NCBI RefSeq assembly: GCF_028548475.1
Contig: NZ_JAQQLE010000003.1
Location: 124,001-188,000 of the forward strand
Source: Vogesella margarita
Lineage (GTDB): Bacteria > Pseudomonadota > Gammaproteobacteria > Burkholderiales > Chromobacteriaceae
Length of the DNA stretch: 64,000 nucleotides
Direction of reading: 5' to 3'
The notes under the pieces are model-generated. The model searched no databases, was not told the DNA's origin, and worked only from the letters and a program-made list of their open reading frames with translations. Numbering within the stretch: position 1 is the first letter of the stretch; each line of letters begins with the position of its first letter. A program made the translations under genes and the position numbers. Below are positions 20,760 to 31,658 of the stretch, one piece after another.

Positions 20760-21260
20760 ATGATCAAACTGACTACCAACTTCGGCGACATCACGCTGGA
20801 ACTGTTTGCCGACAAGGCCCCGAAAACCGTCGCCAACTTCGAACAGTACGTACTGGACGGCCACTACGACGGCACCATCTTCCACCGCGTGATCAACGGC
20901 TTCATGATCCAGGGCGGCGGTTTCACTGCCGACATGAAACAGAAAGACACCCGCGACACCATCGAGAACGAGGCCAACAACGGCCTGTCGAACAAGACCT
21001 ACACCGTGGCCATGGCGCGCACCCCGGATCCGCACTCCGCCAGCGCCCAGTTCTTCATCAACGTGTCGGACAACGATTTCCTCGACTTCCGCAGCGAAAC
21101 CATGCAGGGCTGGGGCTACGCCGTATTCGGCCAGGTAGTGGCCGGCCAGGACGTGGTTGACCGCATCAAGGGCGTGAAAACCGGCCGTGCCGGTGGTCAC
21201 CAGGACGTGCCGGTCGAGCCGGTGATCGTCGAAAAAGCCGAGATCGTGGCTGCCGCCTGA
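20760..21260 (+). CDS. ppiB: Cytoplasmic peptidyl-prolyl cis-trans isomerase (cyclophilin B type)
   Basis: Cyclophilin of 166 residues without a signal peptide. It carries [33 protein letters not shown] and [15 protein letters not shown]. It is strongly similar to the preceding gene, so the pair arose by duplication with one copy exported. Both are probably read from one promoter before 20174. Confidence 0.95.
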   Translation: MIKLTTNFGDITLELFADKAPKTVANFEQYVLDGHYDGTIFHRVINGFMIQGGGFTADMKQKDTRDTIENEANNGLSNKTYTVAMARTPDPHSASAQFFINVSDNDFLDFRSETMQGWGYAVFGQVVAGQDVVDRIKGVKTGRAGGHQDVPVEPVIVEKAEIVAAA

Positions 21261-21280
21261 TCCCGTTCACGCAAGACCCG

Positions 21281-21303
21281 GGGCCGCTGCGTGCGGCCCT
21301 TAT
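21281..21303 (+). terminator. Hairpin between ppiB and lpxH
   Basis: GGGCCGC and GCGGCCC form a 7-base stem around TGCGT, followed by a short TTATT. A weak terminator or attenuator. Confidence 0.5.
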
Positions 21304-21318
21304 TCATGGTGCCGCACG

Positions 21319-22041
21319 ATGGCCATACACCTGATCTCCGATCTGCACCTGCACGCCGACGCGCCGTGGCTGGGCGAATTGTTCCGGCGCACGCTGCGGC
21401 AGTGGGCCGGCCATATCGACGCGCTGTACATCCTGGGCGACCTGTTCGAGTACTGGGTCGGCGACGACGATGACGACGCCTTCGCGCTGGACATGGTCGC
21501 GGCGATGCGCGAGTTCAGCCGCCACACACCGCTGTACGTGATGCACGGTAACCGCGACTTCCTGCTCGGCGCCGGCTTTGCCGCGGCCAGCGGCGCCACG
21601 CTGCTGCCCGATCCGCACCCGCTGCAGGCCTGCGGCCATCGCTACCTGCTCAGCCACGGAGACGCACTGTGCGGCGACGACACTGCTTACCAGCAGTTCC
21701 GCGCCATGGTGCGGCAGCCGGCCTGGCAGCAGGCCTTTTTGCACAAGCCGCTGGCGGAGCGCCACGCCATCGCCCGCCACATTCGCGAACAGAGCGAATC
21801 GCTCAAGCAGCAGGATGGCCCGAGCGAAATCAGCGACGTGACCGACGACGCCGTCGTCGCCCTGCTTGCGGCCAACCCTGGCTGCACGCTGATTCACGGC
21901 CACACCCACCGTCCTGCCGTCCACCGCCATGCGCTGCCTGACGGCGAGCGTATGCGCTGGGTAATCCAGGACTGGCACGACGGCCGCGCCGGCTACCTGC
22001 GCCTGGACGAGCACGGCGTCTCCGCCCACCCGCTGTCGTAA
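21319..22041 (+). CDS. lpxH: UDP-2,3-diacylglucosamine hydrolase LpxH
   Basis: Peripheral membrane metallophosphoesterase that cleaves UDP-2,3-diacylglucosamine to lipid X in lipid A synthesis. The 240 residues carry all metal-binding motifs: ISDLHLHAD, GDLFEYWVGDD, GNRD and HGHTHRP. The length is typical. A copy of the GTTGGCCGCA repeat (21866-21877) lies within the coding sequence, giving LLAANPG. Confidence 0.95.
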   Translation: MAIHLISDLHLHADAPWLGELFRRTLRQWAGHIDALYILGDLFEYWVGDDDDDAFALDMVAAMREFSRHTPLYVMHGNRDFLLGAGFAAASGATLLPDPHPLQACGHRYLLSHGDALCGDDTAYQQFRAMVRQPAWQQAFLHKPLAERHAIARHIREQSESLKQQDGPSEISDVTDDAVVALLAANPGCTLIHGHTHRPAVHRHALPDGERMRWVIQDWHDGRAGYLRLDEHGVSAHPLS

Positions 22042-22059
22042 ACCCCGCCTGCCACAAGG

Positions 22060-22098
22060 TTGGCCGCAACGTCTGTCCGGCGTTGCGGCCAATTTTTT
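22060..22098 (+). terminator. Terminator built from an inverted pair of the GTTGGCCGCA repeat
   Basis: TTGGCCGCAACG (22060-22071) and CGTTGCGGCCAA (22081-22092) form a 12-base perfect stem with a 9-base loop, followed directly by six T. It lies 18 bases after lpxH and should terminate it. The rest of the 241-base gap up to lctP holds a TTGACA hexamer at 22123 without a convincing -10. Confidence 0.85.
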
Positions 22099-22282
22099 GT
22101 CTTTCCCTTTGTTTTCAGCGACTTGACAACGTTCTTGAGGGTTAACCCGCAAGGGCAAGCCCCCAATGACACGGCTTGACGGCTGCCGCTAAAGTTCGCG
22201 CACGGCACATAGAGTCTCGCGCAAGCGCCTGCCATCAGGCAGCCGCCTCAGGACCGCGCATCACAATAAGGAGAGTTACAAC

Positions 22283-23950
<1,668 letters not shown>

Positions 23951-24003
23951 ACGCCATGCTGGCGACACGGTAGCGGGCAACACGCCGCTACCCCGCACGA
24001 CAA

Positions 24004-24036
24004 CCACCTGCGCCCTTGCCGCAGGTGGTTTTTTTT
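24004..24036 (+). terminator. Rho-independent terminator after lctP
   Basis: CCACCTGCG (24004-24012) and CGCAGGTGG (24020-24028) form a 9-base stem followed by eight T. Confidence 0.95.
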
Positions 24037-24100
24037 CGCGTATAGCGCATCGGCCACGGCCCCGCCGCGATCGCGCCCTTGCCTCAGCCACACATGGCGG

Positions 24101-24130
24101 TTCAGCCGCGGCAACGGTGCCGTATATACT
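24101..24130 (+). promoter_or_regulatory. Possible promoter of the ydbH operon
   Basis: TATACT at 24125-24130 is a good -10 hexamer; the -35 (TTCAGC at 24101-24106, 18-base spacing) is weak. The remainder of the 300-base gap before ydbH holds nothing else I can name. Confidence 0.35.
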
Positions 24131-24250
24131 CCAGTCATTAATGCTTCACGGCATACGCCCGGTCATGGCCCGGCCAATTGCCGGACCATTCCGCCGCCGC
24201 CCTCCCCGGGGTGGCCGCAACAGCAGACCAGCCCCACCGCCAGCCCGAAC

Positions 24251-26926
24251 ATGACCGACACAGCCACCACGCCGCCCACCGCTCCCGCCACCCACCGCTG
24301 GCGCCGCCGCCTGCTGCTTGCCTTGCTGCTACTGGCAGCACTGATCGCCGCAGCAGTGACCGGCTCCCGCTGGTGGCTGCAGCAACAGGGGATACAGCTG
24401 CAGGGACTGGGCTGGCAAGACGGCGGTGCCACCGTCGTGCAATGGCAATGGCGGCAGCAGGACTGCGTCGCCGTAGAGGGTCGCGGCCTGCGCATCGCGC
24501 GCTGGCAGCCGCTCACCATCAGCCTGCAGCAGCTGAAACTGCGATCCTGCGCCCCACCCGGCCCGCGCCAGCTGCCGACGCCGCCCCCCGCCGGGCTGCC
24601 GCCGTTCACCCTGCGCATCGCCAGCCTGCAGGCCCCGGCCTTGCCGGCGCTGACCATCGCCGTCACCCAGCAAAACGAGCGCTGGCAGGCCCAGCTTCAA
24701 CAGGGCGCCGACAAGCTGGCGCTGGGCTACCGCCGCGACAGCGGCCAGTGGCAGGCACAGGGCACGTTGGCCGCAGCGCGGCTGGCGCCACAGCTGCTGG
24801 GGTACTGGCAGCTACAGGCCCGTGGCCGCTGGCTGCCTGGCCAGCTGCAAGCCCGCGTGCAGGCCGATGGCAAGCAGCTGGGCTATCAGGGCGAGGCCCG
24901 CCGAGGTGACGCCCGGCTGCTGGCCACGCTGCACAACCGCCAGTGGCAGCTGGATGCCACGCTGCCGCAGGCGCTGCCGCTGGCTGCCGGCTGGCTGCTG
25001 CAACCGCGCCGCGCGCTGCGGGCCAGCGGCGATCTGGACGGCGTGCACAGCCTGCAGGCCGACCTGCTGGCCAGCGGGCCGCAGGGCAAGCTGCGGCTGC
25101 AACTCACGCCGCAGGATCACAGCCTGCAACGCGGCAGCGGCCTGCTGCAGCTGGATGGCAAGAACCTGCACGCCCGCATTCCGCTGCAATGGGCCAAGCG
25201 CCAATTGACGCTGGCCGCCGGTGAGGCCCGCCTGCCGCAGGGCGTGCGCCTGAGTTGGCCGCAAGCGTGGCAACTGCCGCTGAGCGCCAGCGGCAGCAGC
25301 CGCCTGCCGTTCCGCCTCGATTACCAGCAGCTGCAACTGGCCAGCAACGACGGCACGCTGCTCTGGGGCGATGGCCGCTGGCAGTGGCAAGGCGGGCTGG
25401 CGCTCTCCGGCCGCCATGCTGGCTTGCGGCTGGCCGGCCAGTGGCGCGGCCAGCTCGATCCACAAGGCGCGCACGGCGCCCCGCTGCAACTGAACGTCAG
25501 CAAACCGCAGCTGACACTGGCGATCAGCCTGCCGGTCAACAGCATCGACCCGCGCCAGCCGCGACTGAACGCGAGCTTCGCCGGCCACTACCAGGACTGG
25601 CCGCTCAAGGGCACCTTGGCCGCACAGCAACAGGGCAATGGCTGGCAAGGCAGCCTCGCCGCCAGCAGCCGCCTGCCGTTCTACAGCAAAGGCGGCGCGC
25701 TGCAACTGGCGGCCAACTGGCGCGGCAGCGACGGCAAGTGGCAGCTGGATGGCGGCAGCAAGCTGGACATCGCCGAGGGTATCGTCGGCAACGTGCTGCT
25801 CAAGCCGCTGAGCCTGCAAACCGCCAGCGCGCTGCTGACTGACGGCAACAGCGCCCACGGCCAGCTGACGCTGAACAGCGGCGGCGCCGTGGCCAGCCGC
25901 TGGACGCTGCCGGCCGCCAGCGGCACCCTGCAGCTGGATGGCGAACGGGCCAGCGCGCAGCTGCAACTGCCGGCCTGGCGCAGCAAGCTGCAGCTGACAG
26001 CAAACCGCCACGGTGCAGGGGGCAGCGGCAGCGTACAGCTGGATACGCCGCTCACTGCCGCCATGAGCCGCGGCCTGGGCGTTACCCTGCAGCAGGGACA
26101 AGTGGCCGGCAAGCTGCAATGGCAGTGGCAGAAACAATGGCAGCTGGACGGCGACGTACAGCTGAACGACGTGGCGCTGGACTGGGGTGGCATTCTCGCC
26201 AACGGCGGCCATGGCCGGCTGACGTTGGCCGCACGCCCGGACCGGTTGCAACTACAGAGCGACGGCCCGCTGCAGCTGGCGCAGCTCGATGTCGGCACCC
26301 TGCTGCAGGAGGTGTCGCTCACCCTGCGCTCTGACCTGAAAGACTGGCAGCTGGGCTCCGTGCACGCCAAGCTGCTGGGCGGCAGCCTGCAGGCCGACAG
26401 CCTGCACTGGCCATCCAGCGCCTTCCAGCCGGTTACCGTGCAGCAGCTGGACCTGGCCGCCGTGGCCGCGCTGCAGAACGATCCGCAGCCCACGGTACAG
26501 CTCACCGGCCGCGTCGGCGGCACCCTGCCAGTACAGCTGCTGCCCAGCGGCATCGCGCTGCAGGATGGCCTGCTGCGCAACGAGGGCGAGCTGACCCTGC
26601 GCGTGCCGGCCAGCGCCGGCGTCAATGCCATGGCACAATCCAACCGTGCCGTGCAGCTGGCACTGGACATGCTCAGCGAGCTGGACGTCAACGACTTCCA
26701 GGCCCGGCTGGCCATGCAGCAAAGCGGACTACTGGATGCCCGGGTGACGCTGAAAGGGGTCAATCCCAAACAAAACCGCCAGCCGGTTGTTCTGAATTAC
26801 AGCCACAGTGAAAATGTGCTGGAACTGTTACGCAGCCTGCGTATCGGAGATGAAATATCCCGCCGTGTACTCAGCCGCAAACAAGCGGCCGCCACGCGCA
26901 ACCCCACACCGGAGACTTCGCCATGA
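24251..26926 (+). CDS. ydbH: YdbH-like AsmA-family intermembrane protein
   Basis: Large 891-residue protein with an N-terminal membrane anchor (about 20-42) and a long periplasmic beta-rich, Gln/Leu-rich body. The C-terminal region (LLRNEGELTLRVPASAGVNAMAQSN ... LLRSLRIGDEISRRV) matches the YdbH dicarboxylate-transport-like domain. In E. coli, YdbH with YnbE bridges inner and outer membranes and moves phospholipids redundantly with TamB and YhdP. The following ynbE and ydbL genes confirm the assignment. The ATG at 24251 lacks a clear Shine-Dalgarno. Confidence 0.85.
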   Translation: MTDTATTPPTAPATHRWRRRLLLALLLLAALIAAAVTGSRWWLQQQGIQLQGLGWQDGGATVVQWQWRQQDCVAVEGRGLRIARWQPLTISLQQLKLRSCAPPGPRQLPTPPPAGLPPFTLRIASLQAPALPALTIAVTQQNERWQAQLQQGADKLALGYRRDSGQWQAQGTLAAARLAPQLLGYWQLQARGRWLPGQLQARVQADGKQLGYQGEARRGDARLLATLHNRQWQLDATLPQALPLAAGWLLQPRRALRASGDLDGVHSLQADLLASGPQGKLRLQLTPQDHSLQRGSGLLQLDGKNLHARIPLQWAKRQLTLAAGEARLPQGVRLSWPQAWQLPLSASGSSRLPFRLDYQQLQLASNDGTLLWGDGRWQWQGGLALSGRHAGLRLAGQWRGQLDPQGAHGAPLQLNVSKPQLTLAISLPVNSIDPRQPRLNASFAGHYQDWPLKGTLAAQQQGNGWQGSLAASSRLPFYSKGGALQLAANWRGSDGKWQLDGGSKLDIAEGIVGNVLLKPLSLQTASALLTDGNSAHGQLTLNSGGAVASRWTLPAASGTLQLDGERASAQLQLPAWRSKLQLTANRHGAGGSGSVQLDTPLTAAMSRGLGVTLQQGQVAGKLQWQWQKQWQLDGDVQLNDVALDWGGILANGGHGRLTLAARPDRLQLQSDGPLQLAQLDVGTLLQEVSLTLRSDLKDWQLGSVHAKLLGGSLQADSLHWPSSAFQPVTVQQLDLAAVAALQNDPQPTVQLTGRVGGTLPVQLLPSGIALQDGLLRNEGELTLRVPASAGVNAMAQSNRAVQLALDMLSELDVNDFQARLAMQQSGLLDARVTLKGVNPKQNRQPVVLNYSHSENVLELLRSLRIGDEISRRVLSRKQAAATRNPTPETSP

Positions 26927-27099
26927 AACCCGTCTGGCTGATACCGCTCCTGGCACTGGCCGCCTGCACCCCGCGGGTAGCGCTGGAAGTGCCCAAGGAG
27001 CCCATTACCATCAACCTCAACGTGAAGATCGATCACGAAATCCGCCTCAAGGTGGAAAAAGACATCGACAACCTCACCACCGACAGCGGACTGTTCTAG
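26923..27099 (+). CDS. ynbE: YnbE-type outer-membrane lipoprotein (58 residues)
   Basis: Small gene with ATG overlapping the ydbH stop by 4 bases (ATGA). The product starts MKPVWLIPLLALAACTPR, a lipoprotein signal with Cys at 15, followed by the conserved PITINLNVKIDHEIRLKVEK segment and a short tail. YnbE multimerises as an outer-membrane beta strand partner of YdbH. It sits between ydbH and ydbL exactly as in E. coli. Confidence 0.9.
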   Translation: MKPVWLIPLLALAACTPRVALEVPKEPITINLNVKIDHEIRLKVEKDIDNLTTDSGLF

Positions 27100-27108
27100 G
27101 AGCACAGC

Positions 27109-27432
27109 ATGAAAACGGCAGCAAGATGGATGGCAATTGGCCTGCTGGTCTGCAGCAGCCTGGCAATGGCACTGGACGTGGGCGGCGCCAAGGCGCAAGG
27201 CCTGGTCGGCGAACAGCCGGATGGTTACCTGGGCGTGGTGAAGGCCACCCCGGAAGCGGTCTCGCTGGCGGCGGACATCAACGCCAAGCGCCGCGAGGCC
27301 TATGACGCCATCGCCAAGAAAAACGGCACCACGCTGGATCAGGTCGCCACCCTGGCCGGCCAGAAAGCCATCGAAAAAACCCCACCCGGCAGCTACGTCA
27401 AGGCGCCCAACGGCCAGTGGGTGAAGAAGTAA
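27109..27432 (+). CDS. ydbL: YdbL family protein (DUF1318)
   Basis: Periplasmic protein of 107 residues with a signal peptide (about 1-22), then the DUF1318 pattern: AKAQGLVGEQPDGYLGVV, NAKRREAYDAIAKKNG, and a C-terminal GSYVKAPNGQWVKK. In E. coli, YdbL modulates YdbH-YnbE. It begins 9 bases after ynbE with an AGGAG upstream. Confidence 0.9.
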   Translation: MKTAARWMAIGLLVCSSLAMALDVGGAKAQGLVGEQPDGYLGVVKATPEAVSLAADINAKRREAYDAIAKKNGTTLDQVATLAGQKAIEKTPPGSYVKAPNGQWVKK

Positions 27433-27481
27433 GCCCCACTCCACCCGGCGGACATCAGGCCGCTCACCCGGATCACTACCA

Positions 27482-27538
27482 TGGCCGCAAGCGCCGGTTC
27501 CCTGCCCTTACGCAGGGTACTGGTATTTGCGGCCAACC
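27482..27538. repeat. Inverted repeat pair between ydbL and the HD-GYP gene
   Basis: TGGCCGCAA (27482-27490) and TTGCGGCCA (27527-27535, continuing into ACC) face each other around an inner CCCTGC/GCAGGG hairpin. This sits in the 223-base gap between convergent genes, which holds nothing else recognisable. Confidence 0.6.
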
Positions 27539-27655
27539 TTTGGGGCTGTTGATCCCCATTGCACGGGGAACGGCCCACACGAATAAGGTGTTGCTACCCG
27601 TACAGCCGCCCGAAAAAACCAAGCGGCACGCCCGCAACGGCGCACCGCGCGTCAC

Positions 27656-28999
27656 TCAGACAGCCCCCTCGGCGCGCAGCACCCGCTCCAGCGCGGCAAA
27701 GCACTCCGCGTCGATGGCGCTGTGCAGGTGCTGGCGCATGATGTCCAGCGTTTTAGCCACCGGCGTGGCCGGGTGGTAGGGGCGCTCGGCGTTGATGGCG
27801 TCGAAGATGTCGGCGGTGGTGATGATGCGGGTTTCCAGCGTGATCTGCTCCGCTCGTAGCCCGCGCGGGTAGCCGCTGCCGTCCAGTTTTTCGTGATGCG
27901 CGCCGGCCACCTGCGCCAGCTCGGCAAACTGCGTGATGCGACGCAGGATATCCTCGGTGTAGCCGGCATGGCGCTGCACCGCCGCCCATTCGTCGCCATC
28001 CAGCCGCCCCGGCTTGTCGAGAATGGTATTGCTCACCCCAAGCTTGCCCACGTCGTGCAGCAGCGCGCCACGCTTCAGCCAGCGCCGGCGCGCGGCATCC
28101 ATGCCCAGCTCGGCGGCAATGCGGTCGGCGTAATGCCCCACGCGCTGGCTGTGGCCAGCGGTGAACGGGCTCTTGGAGTCCACCACCTGGCCAAAGCCTT
28201 CGGCGATTTCGTCCAGATAATCCTCGTCCAGCGGCACCATGCAATGCGCCGGTTCCAGCGCCAGCACCGCCGTATCGATATCGTCGGCCTCCAGCTGCTG
28301 CCAGAACGCCGCGTTGTCGCGCAGGCTATGCACCACGCGCACCAGCGCGGGGTCGAACCAGCCACTCGCGCGCGTCGCCACCTCGGCCAGCGCCGCCTGG
28401 CGGCCGTGGGTGATGTGGAACACATCCAGCACCTGCGCCAGCAGCGCGATGCGGGCATTCAGCGGAATCGCCTCGCCCTGCAGGCCCAGCGGGCGGCCGG
28501 AGCCGTCCCAGTGCTCGTCCAGCGACTGGATGCCGCGCGCCACGTTTTCATTGAAGCGCAGCTGGCGGGCGATATCGGCCCCGCGGTGGCAGCGGGTGTT
28601 GATCAGCTCGTCCGCCATCTCCTTGCCGTGGCGCAGCACATTGAGGATGGATTTCACACGCTGCGGCCAACTGCCGGCATGGGTGCCGGTGTTGCTGAAC
28701 ACGAAGCCCAGCATCTGCGGCAGGCTGGCGCCCACCAGTTTGAAATCCTGCTTGAACTGCCGATCGTCGGTGAGATACAGCTCGCAGATGCGCGACGCAT
28801 TGCTGCTGCAGCCCAGGTCTTTCAGCAGGATGGCGTAGTACAGCTCCCACAGCTGCTGCTCGTTCAGGCCGATGGCGGTGCCGATGTGCATGCCGATCCA
28901 GCAGCTGCGGATGCAATGCCCTTCCGGCTGGCCTTCGGTGATGTCCAGCGCGTAACTGAGCGAGCTGATGAGTTCCGACAGTTTCAGGGTGGTGGCCAT
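27656..28999 (-). CDS. HD-GYP domain protein with a degenerate first HD domain
   Basis: Cytoplasmic protein of 447 residues with two HD-type modules. The second (about 270-440) has intact HD-GYP signatures HSQRVGHY, LLHDVGKLGV, HHEKLDGSGYPRGL and TADIFDAINAERPYHP, so it probably hydrolyses cyclic di-GMP. The first (about 15-200) keeps the fold outline (DEHWDGSGRPLGL) but has LLKDLGCSS where the HD pair should be, so the catalytic histidine is lost and it may act as a sensor or dimer module. There is no receiver or membrane segment. Cyclic di-GMP control of motility is plausible but unproven. Confidence 0.88.
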   Translation of the reverse strand: MATTLKLSELISSLSYALDITEGQPEGHCIRSCWIGMHIGTAIGLNEQQLWELYYAILLKDLGCSSNASRICELYLTDDRQFKQDFKLVGASLPQMLGFVFSNTGTHAGSWPQRVKSILNVLRHGKEMADELINTRCHRGADIARQLRFNENVARGIQSLDEHWDGSGRPLGLQGEAIPLNARIALLAQVLDVFHITHGRQAALAEVATRASGWFDPALVRVVHSLRDNAAFWQQLEADDIDTAVLALEPAHCMVPLDEDYLDEIAEGFGQVVDSKSPFTAGHSQRVGHYADRIAAELGMDAARRRWLKRGALLHDVGKLGVSNTILDKPGRLDGDEWAAVQRHAGYTEDILRRITQFAELAQVAGAHHEKLDGSGYPRGLRAEQITLETRIITTADIFDAINAERPYHPATPVAKTLDIMRQHLHSAIDAECFAALERVLRAEGAV

Positions 29000-29028
29000 G
29001 CGGTTTCCGGATGAAAGGAGTCGGTCGC

Positions 29029-29048
29029 TGCGGCCAACGTTGGCCGCA
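29029..29048. repeat. Head-to-head pair of the repeat (20-base perfect palindrome)
   Basis: TGCGGCCAACGTTGGCCGCA is two repeat cores fused without a spacer, 30 bases upstream of the HD-GYP start. Confidence 0.9.
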
Positions 29049-29191
29049 CGACAATGCCGTGCAGGATGCGATAAAAACGGCAGCGGCGATAGCCATCGGC
29101 AAGCCGGCTTCCATAGAAAACCCGTAATGCATCAAACACAACCGCCATCTGCCGGACATCCGCAACGGCACGACAGACGGTGCCGCGCCGA

Positions 29192-30370
29192 CTAAACACC
29201 CGCCACGCCGGCCTCCCCCGCCAGCGCCAGCCTGGCCAGCTCGGCAAAGTAACGGGCGCCGGTGGTCAGGATGGCATCGTTAAAGTCGTAGCCCGCGTTG
29301 TGCAGCGGCGTCGCGCCCGCCTCGCCGGCGATGCCGTTGCCGATGAAGATGAAATTGCCCGACACCTGCTGCAGGAAGGCACCGAAGTCTTCGGAAATCA
29401 TCATCGGCGTCACGTTGTCGTCCACCTGCCGGCTGACTGTTTTCGCCGCCGCTACCGCCAGCGCCACGTACTCGGGCGAGTTCACGGTCGGGGCAAATTC
29501 GTGGGTGTAGCTGAATTCGCAGAGGGCGCCGTGGGCGCGGCAGATGCCTTCGGCCAGCTCCCGCATGCGTCTGGCGAGCAGCGCCTGGATGTCCGGGCTG
29601 TAGCTGCGCGTGTCGCCGCGAATCACCACCTCGGACGGAATCACATTGCGCAGGCCGTCGGTGACGAACTCGGTGCAGGACACCACCGCCGGCTGGCTGG
29701 GGTCCACGTTGCGCGATACCACCGTCTGCAGTGCCAGCACGATTTCGGCACCGATCACCAGCGGGTCGATGCCCATGTGCGGCCGCGCGGCGTGCGTGCC
29801 GCGGCCGTGGACGCGGATAACGAAATTGTCCTCGCTGGCCATGATGCCACCAGCGCGGGTGGCGAAGCTGCCGGCCGGCATGCCCGGCATATTGTGGGCG
29901 CCGAAGATGGCGTCCACCGGAAAGCGCTCAAACAGCCCGTCCGCCATCATTGCCTTGGCGCCGCGACCGTGCTCCTCAGCCGGCTGGAAGATGAAGCGCA
30001 CGGTGCCGTTGAAGTCGCGCTGCTCGCTCAGCAGCCGCGCCGCGCCCAGCACCATGGCCATGTGGCCGTCGTGGCCGCAGGCGTGCATCTTGCCGGCGGT
30101 GCAGGAGGCATGCGCGCGTTCGGGCACGTTCTCCTGGATGTGCAGCGCGTCCATGTCGGCACGCAGGCCGATCACCGCCGCGCCGTCGCCGGCCCTGAGG
30201 TTGGCGACAATGCCGGTGCCGCCGATGCCGGTGTGCACCTCCAGCCCCATGTCGCGCAGCTGCTGGGCGACAAAGGCGGCGGTGTTCACCTCCTCGAAAC
30301 CGGTTTCCGGGTGCCGGTGCAGATGGTGGCGCCAGGCCACCAGCTGTTGTGACAGTGCTTGTTCGGACAT
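29192..30370 (-). CDS. M20D-family amidohydrolase (hippurate hydrolase-like)
   Basis: Zinc-dependent amidohydrolase of 392 residues related to hippuricase and N-acyl-amino acid deacylases. It has the RHHLHRHPETGFEE start, the metal-binding HACGHDGHMAM motif, and a C-terminal half with GIAGEAGATPLHNAGYDFND. The ATG at 30370 has GGAGGAG 6-7 bases upstream; the open frame upstream to 30526 is not translated. It is last in a three-gene operon after the diaminopropionate ammonia-lyase, suggesting it deacylates a related amino-acid conjugate. The exact substrate is unknown. Confidence 0.88.
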   Translation of the reverse strand: MSEQALSQQLVAWRHHLHRHPETGFEEVNTAAFVAQQLRDMGLEVHTGIGGTGIVANLRAGDGAAVIGLRADMDALHIQENVPERAHASCTAGKMHACGHDGHMAMVLGAARLLSEQRDFNGTVRFIFQPAEEHGRGAKAMMADGLFERFPVDAIFGAHNMPGMPAGSFATRAGGIMASEDNFVIRVHGRGTHAARPHMGIDPLVIGAEIVLALQTVVSRNVDPSQPAVVSCTEFVTDGLRNVIPSEVVIRGDTRSYSPDIQALLARRMRELAEGICRAHGALCEFSYTHEFAPTVNSPEYVALAVAAAKTVSRQVDDNVTPMMISEDFGAFLQQVSGNFIFIGNGIAGEAGATPLHNAGYDFNDAILTTGARYFAELARLALAGEAGVAGV

Positions 30371-30392
30371 GTTGTCTCCTCCGGTAAGCGGC

Positions 30393-31613
30393 TTACTGTG
30401 CATGATCGGCCAGCCAGCGTGCCTGGCGTTTGGCCACACTGCTGGCCGACTCCCCGACCAGCGCCTCGTACACGCCGGGTGCGGTGGCGCCTTCGGTGTT
30501 GACCACCAGCACCCGCGACTGAGCATTCAGCCCGACCGCCGTACGCCGGGCCGGGTCCGCGGCCAGCACCTGCAGTCCGGCCAGACCGGCGGCGCCGGAT
30601 TCGCCGGCGACGACGGGCACGTCGCGCGGCGAGCCTGCGGCCAACGTTTGCATCGCGCGCACCGCGTCGTCGTCATGGATGGTGAGGAAATCGTCGATCG
30701 CCTGCTCCAGCACCCGCCATGCCAGCGGCGAGGTCTCGCCGCAGGCAAGGCCGGCCATCACCGAATCCACCGAGCCGGCGGCGCGGGCGGCGCCCCCCTG
30801 CAGCGCACTCTGGTACAGGCAATCGGCCTGCTCCGGCTCCACCACGATGAAGCGCGGGCGCTGCTCGCCGTAGTGCTGCCACAGGTAGCTGGCCAGCCCC
30901 GCCGCCATGCCGCCGACCCCGCCCTGCAGCAGCACATGGGTGAACGGCTCGGCCTGCTGCACGTCCAGCTGCTCGATGATCTCGGCGGCGATGGTGCCGT
31001 AGCCCTGCATCACGTCGCGCGGGATGGCCTCGTAGCCGTCGTAGGAAGTATCGGACACCACGTGCCAGCCGTGCGCTGCGGCCAACCTCGCCGCCTCGGT
31101 CACCGATTCGTCGTAGTTGCCGCTGATGCGCACGATACGCGCCCCGTAGGCGGCGATGGCGTCTTCGCGCTCCGCGCTGACGTGAGCGTGCAGCACGATC
31201 ACGCACTGGCAGCCCACGGTCTGGGCGGCGGCGGCCAGCGCGCGGCCGTGGTTGCCGTCGGTGGCGCTGATCACGGTGATGCCGCTGACCTGGCCGCGAT
31301 TATTGCCGCTCAACAGCTGCGCCGGGTCCAGCGCCGGATTCAACCGTGCCAGCAGGCGGATCAGCGCGGCCGGCGCGCCCAGCGCCTTGAAGCTGCCAAG
31401 CTCCGAGCGGAAGGATTCGTCCTTGACCGCCAGTTGTGCGATGCCCAGGCGGCCGGCCAGCTCCGGCAGCCGCCACAGCGGCGTGGCCTCGCGGCTCAGA
31501 CGCTGCCACGGCGCCAGCCAGCGGCGGCTCTCATCGGCGGCGCGGATATTGAGGATGGTTTGCAACGAGTCGGGGTAGGCACCGTGATTGGCCTTGGGGT
31601 TGTGGGTCAGCAT
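30393..31613 (-). CDS. Diaminopropionate ammonia-lyase-like PLP enzyme
   Basis: PLP-dependent fold-type II lyase of 406 residues, similar to DpaL/YgeX, which converts 2,3-diaminopropionate to pyruvate and two ammonia. It shows the PLP lysine in ELGSFKALG, the TDGNHGRALA loop, the GGVGGMAAG phosphate-binding glycines, and the NTEGATAPGVYE C-terminal signature. It lies between two M20 hydrolases. Related serine/threonine dehydratases are the main alternative, but the NTEGAT end favours DpaL. Confidence 0.85.
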   Translation of the reverse strand: MLTHNPKANHGAYPDSLQTILNIRAADESRRWLAPWQRLSREATPLWRLPELAGRLGIAQLAVKDESFRSELGSFKALGAPAALIRLLARLNPALDPAQLLSGNNRGQVSGITVISATDGNHGRALAAAAQTVGCQCVIVLHAHVSAEREDAIAAYGARIVRISGNYDESVTEAARLAAAHGWHVVSDTSYDGYEAIPRDVMQGYGTIAAEIIEQLDVQQAEPFTHVLLQGGVGGMAAGLASYLWQHYGEQRPRFIVVEPEQADCLYQSALQGGAARAAGSVDSVMAGLACGETSPLAWRVLEQAIDDFLTIHDDDAVRAMQTLAAGSPRDVPVVAGESGAAGLAGLQVLAADPARRTAVGLNAQSRVLVVNTEGATAPGVYEALVGESASSVAKRQARWLADHAQ

Positions 31614-31658
31614 ATGCAGGGTCTCCGGGGCAATGGTCGGAATGAATGGGATAGCGGG

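Noticed and set aside
24178-24909. Open frame overlapping the start of ydbH in another frame
   Set aside because: The translation is Ala/Arg/Pro-rich noise, whereas the ydbH frame shows a membrane anchor and the ydbH-ynbE-ydbL order.
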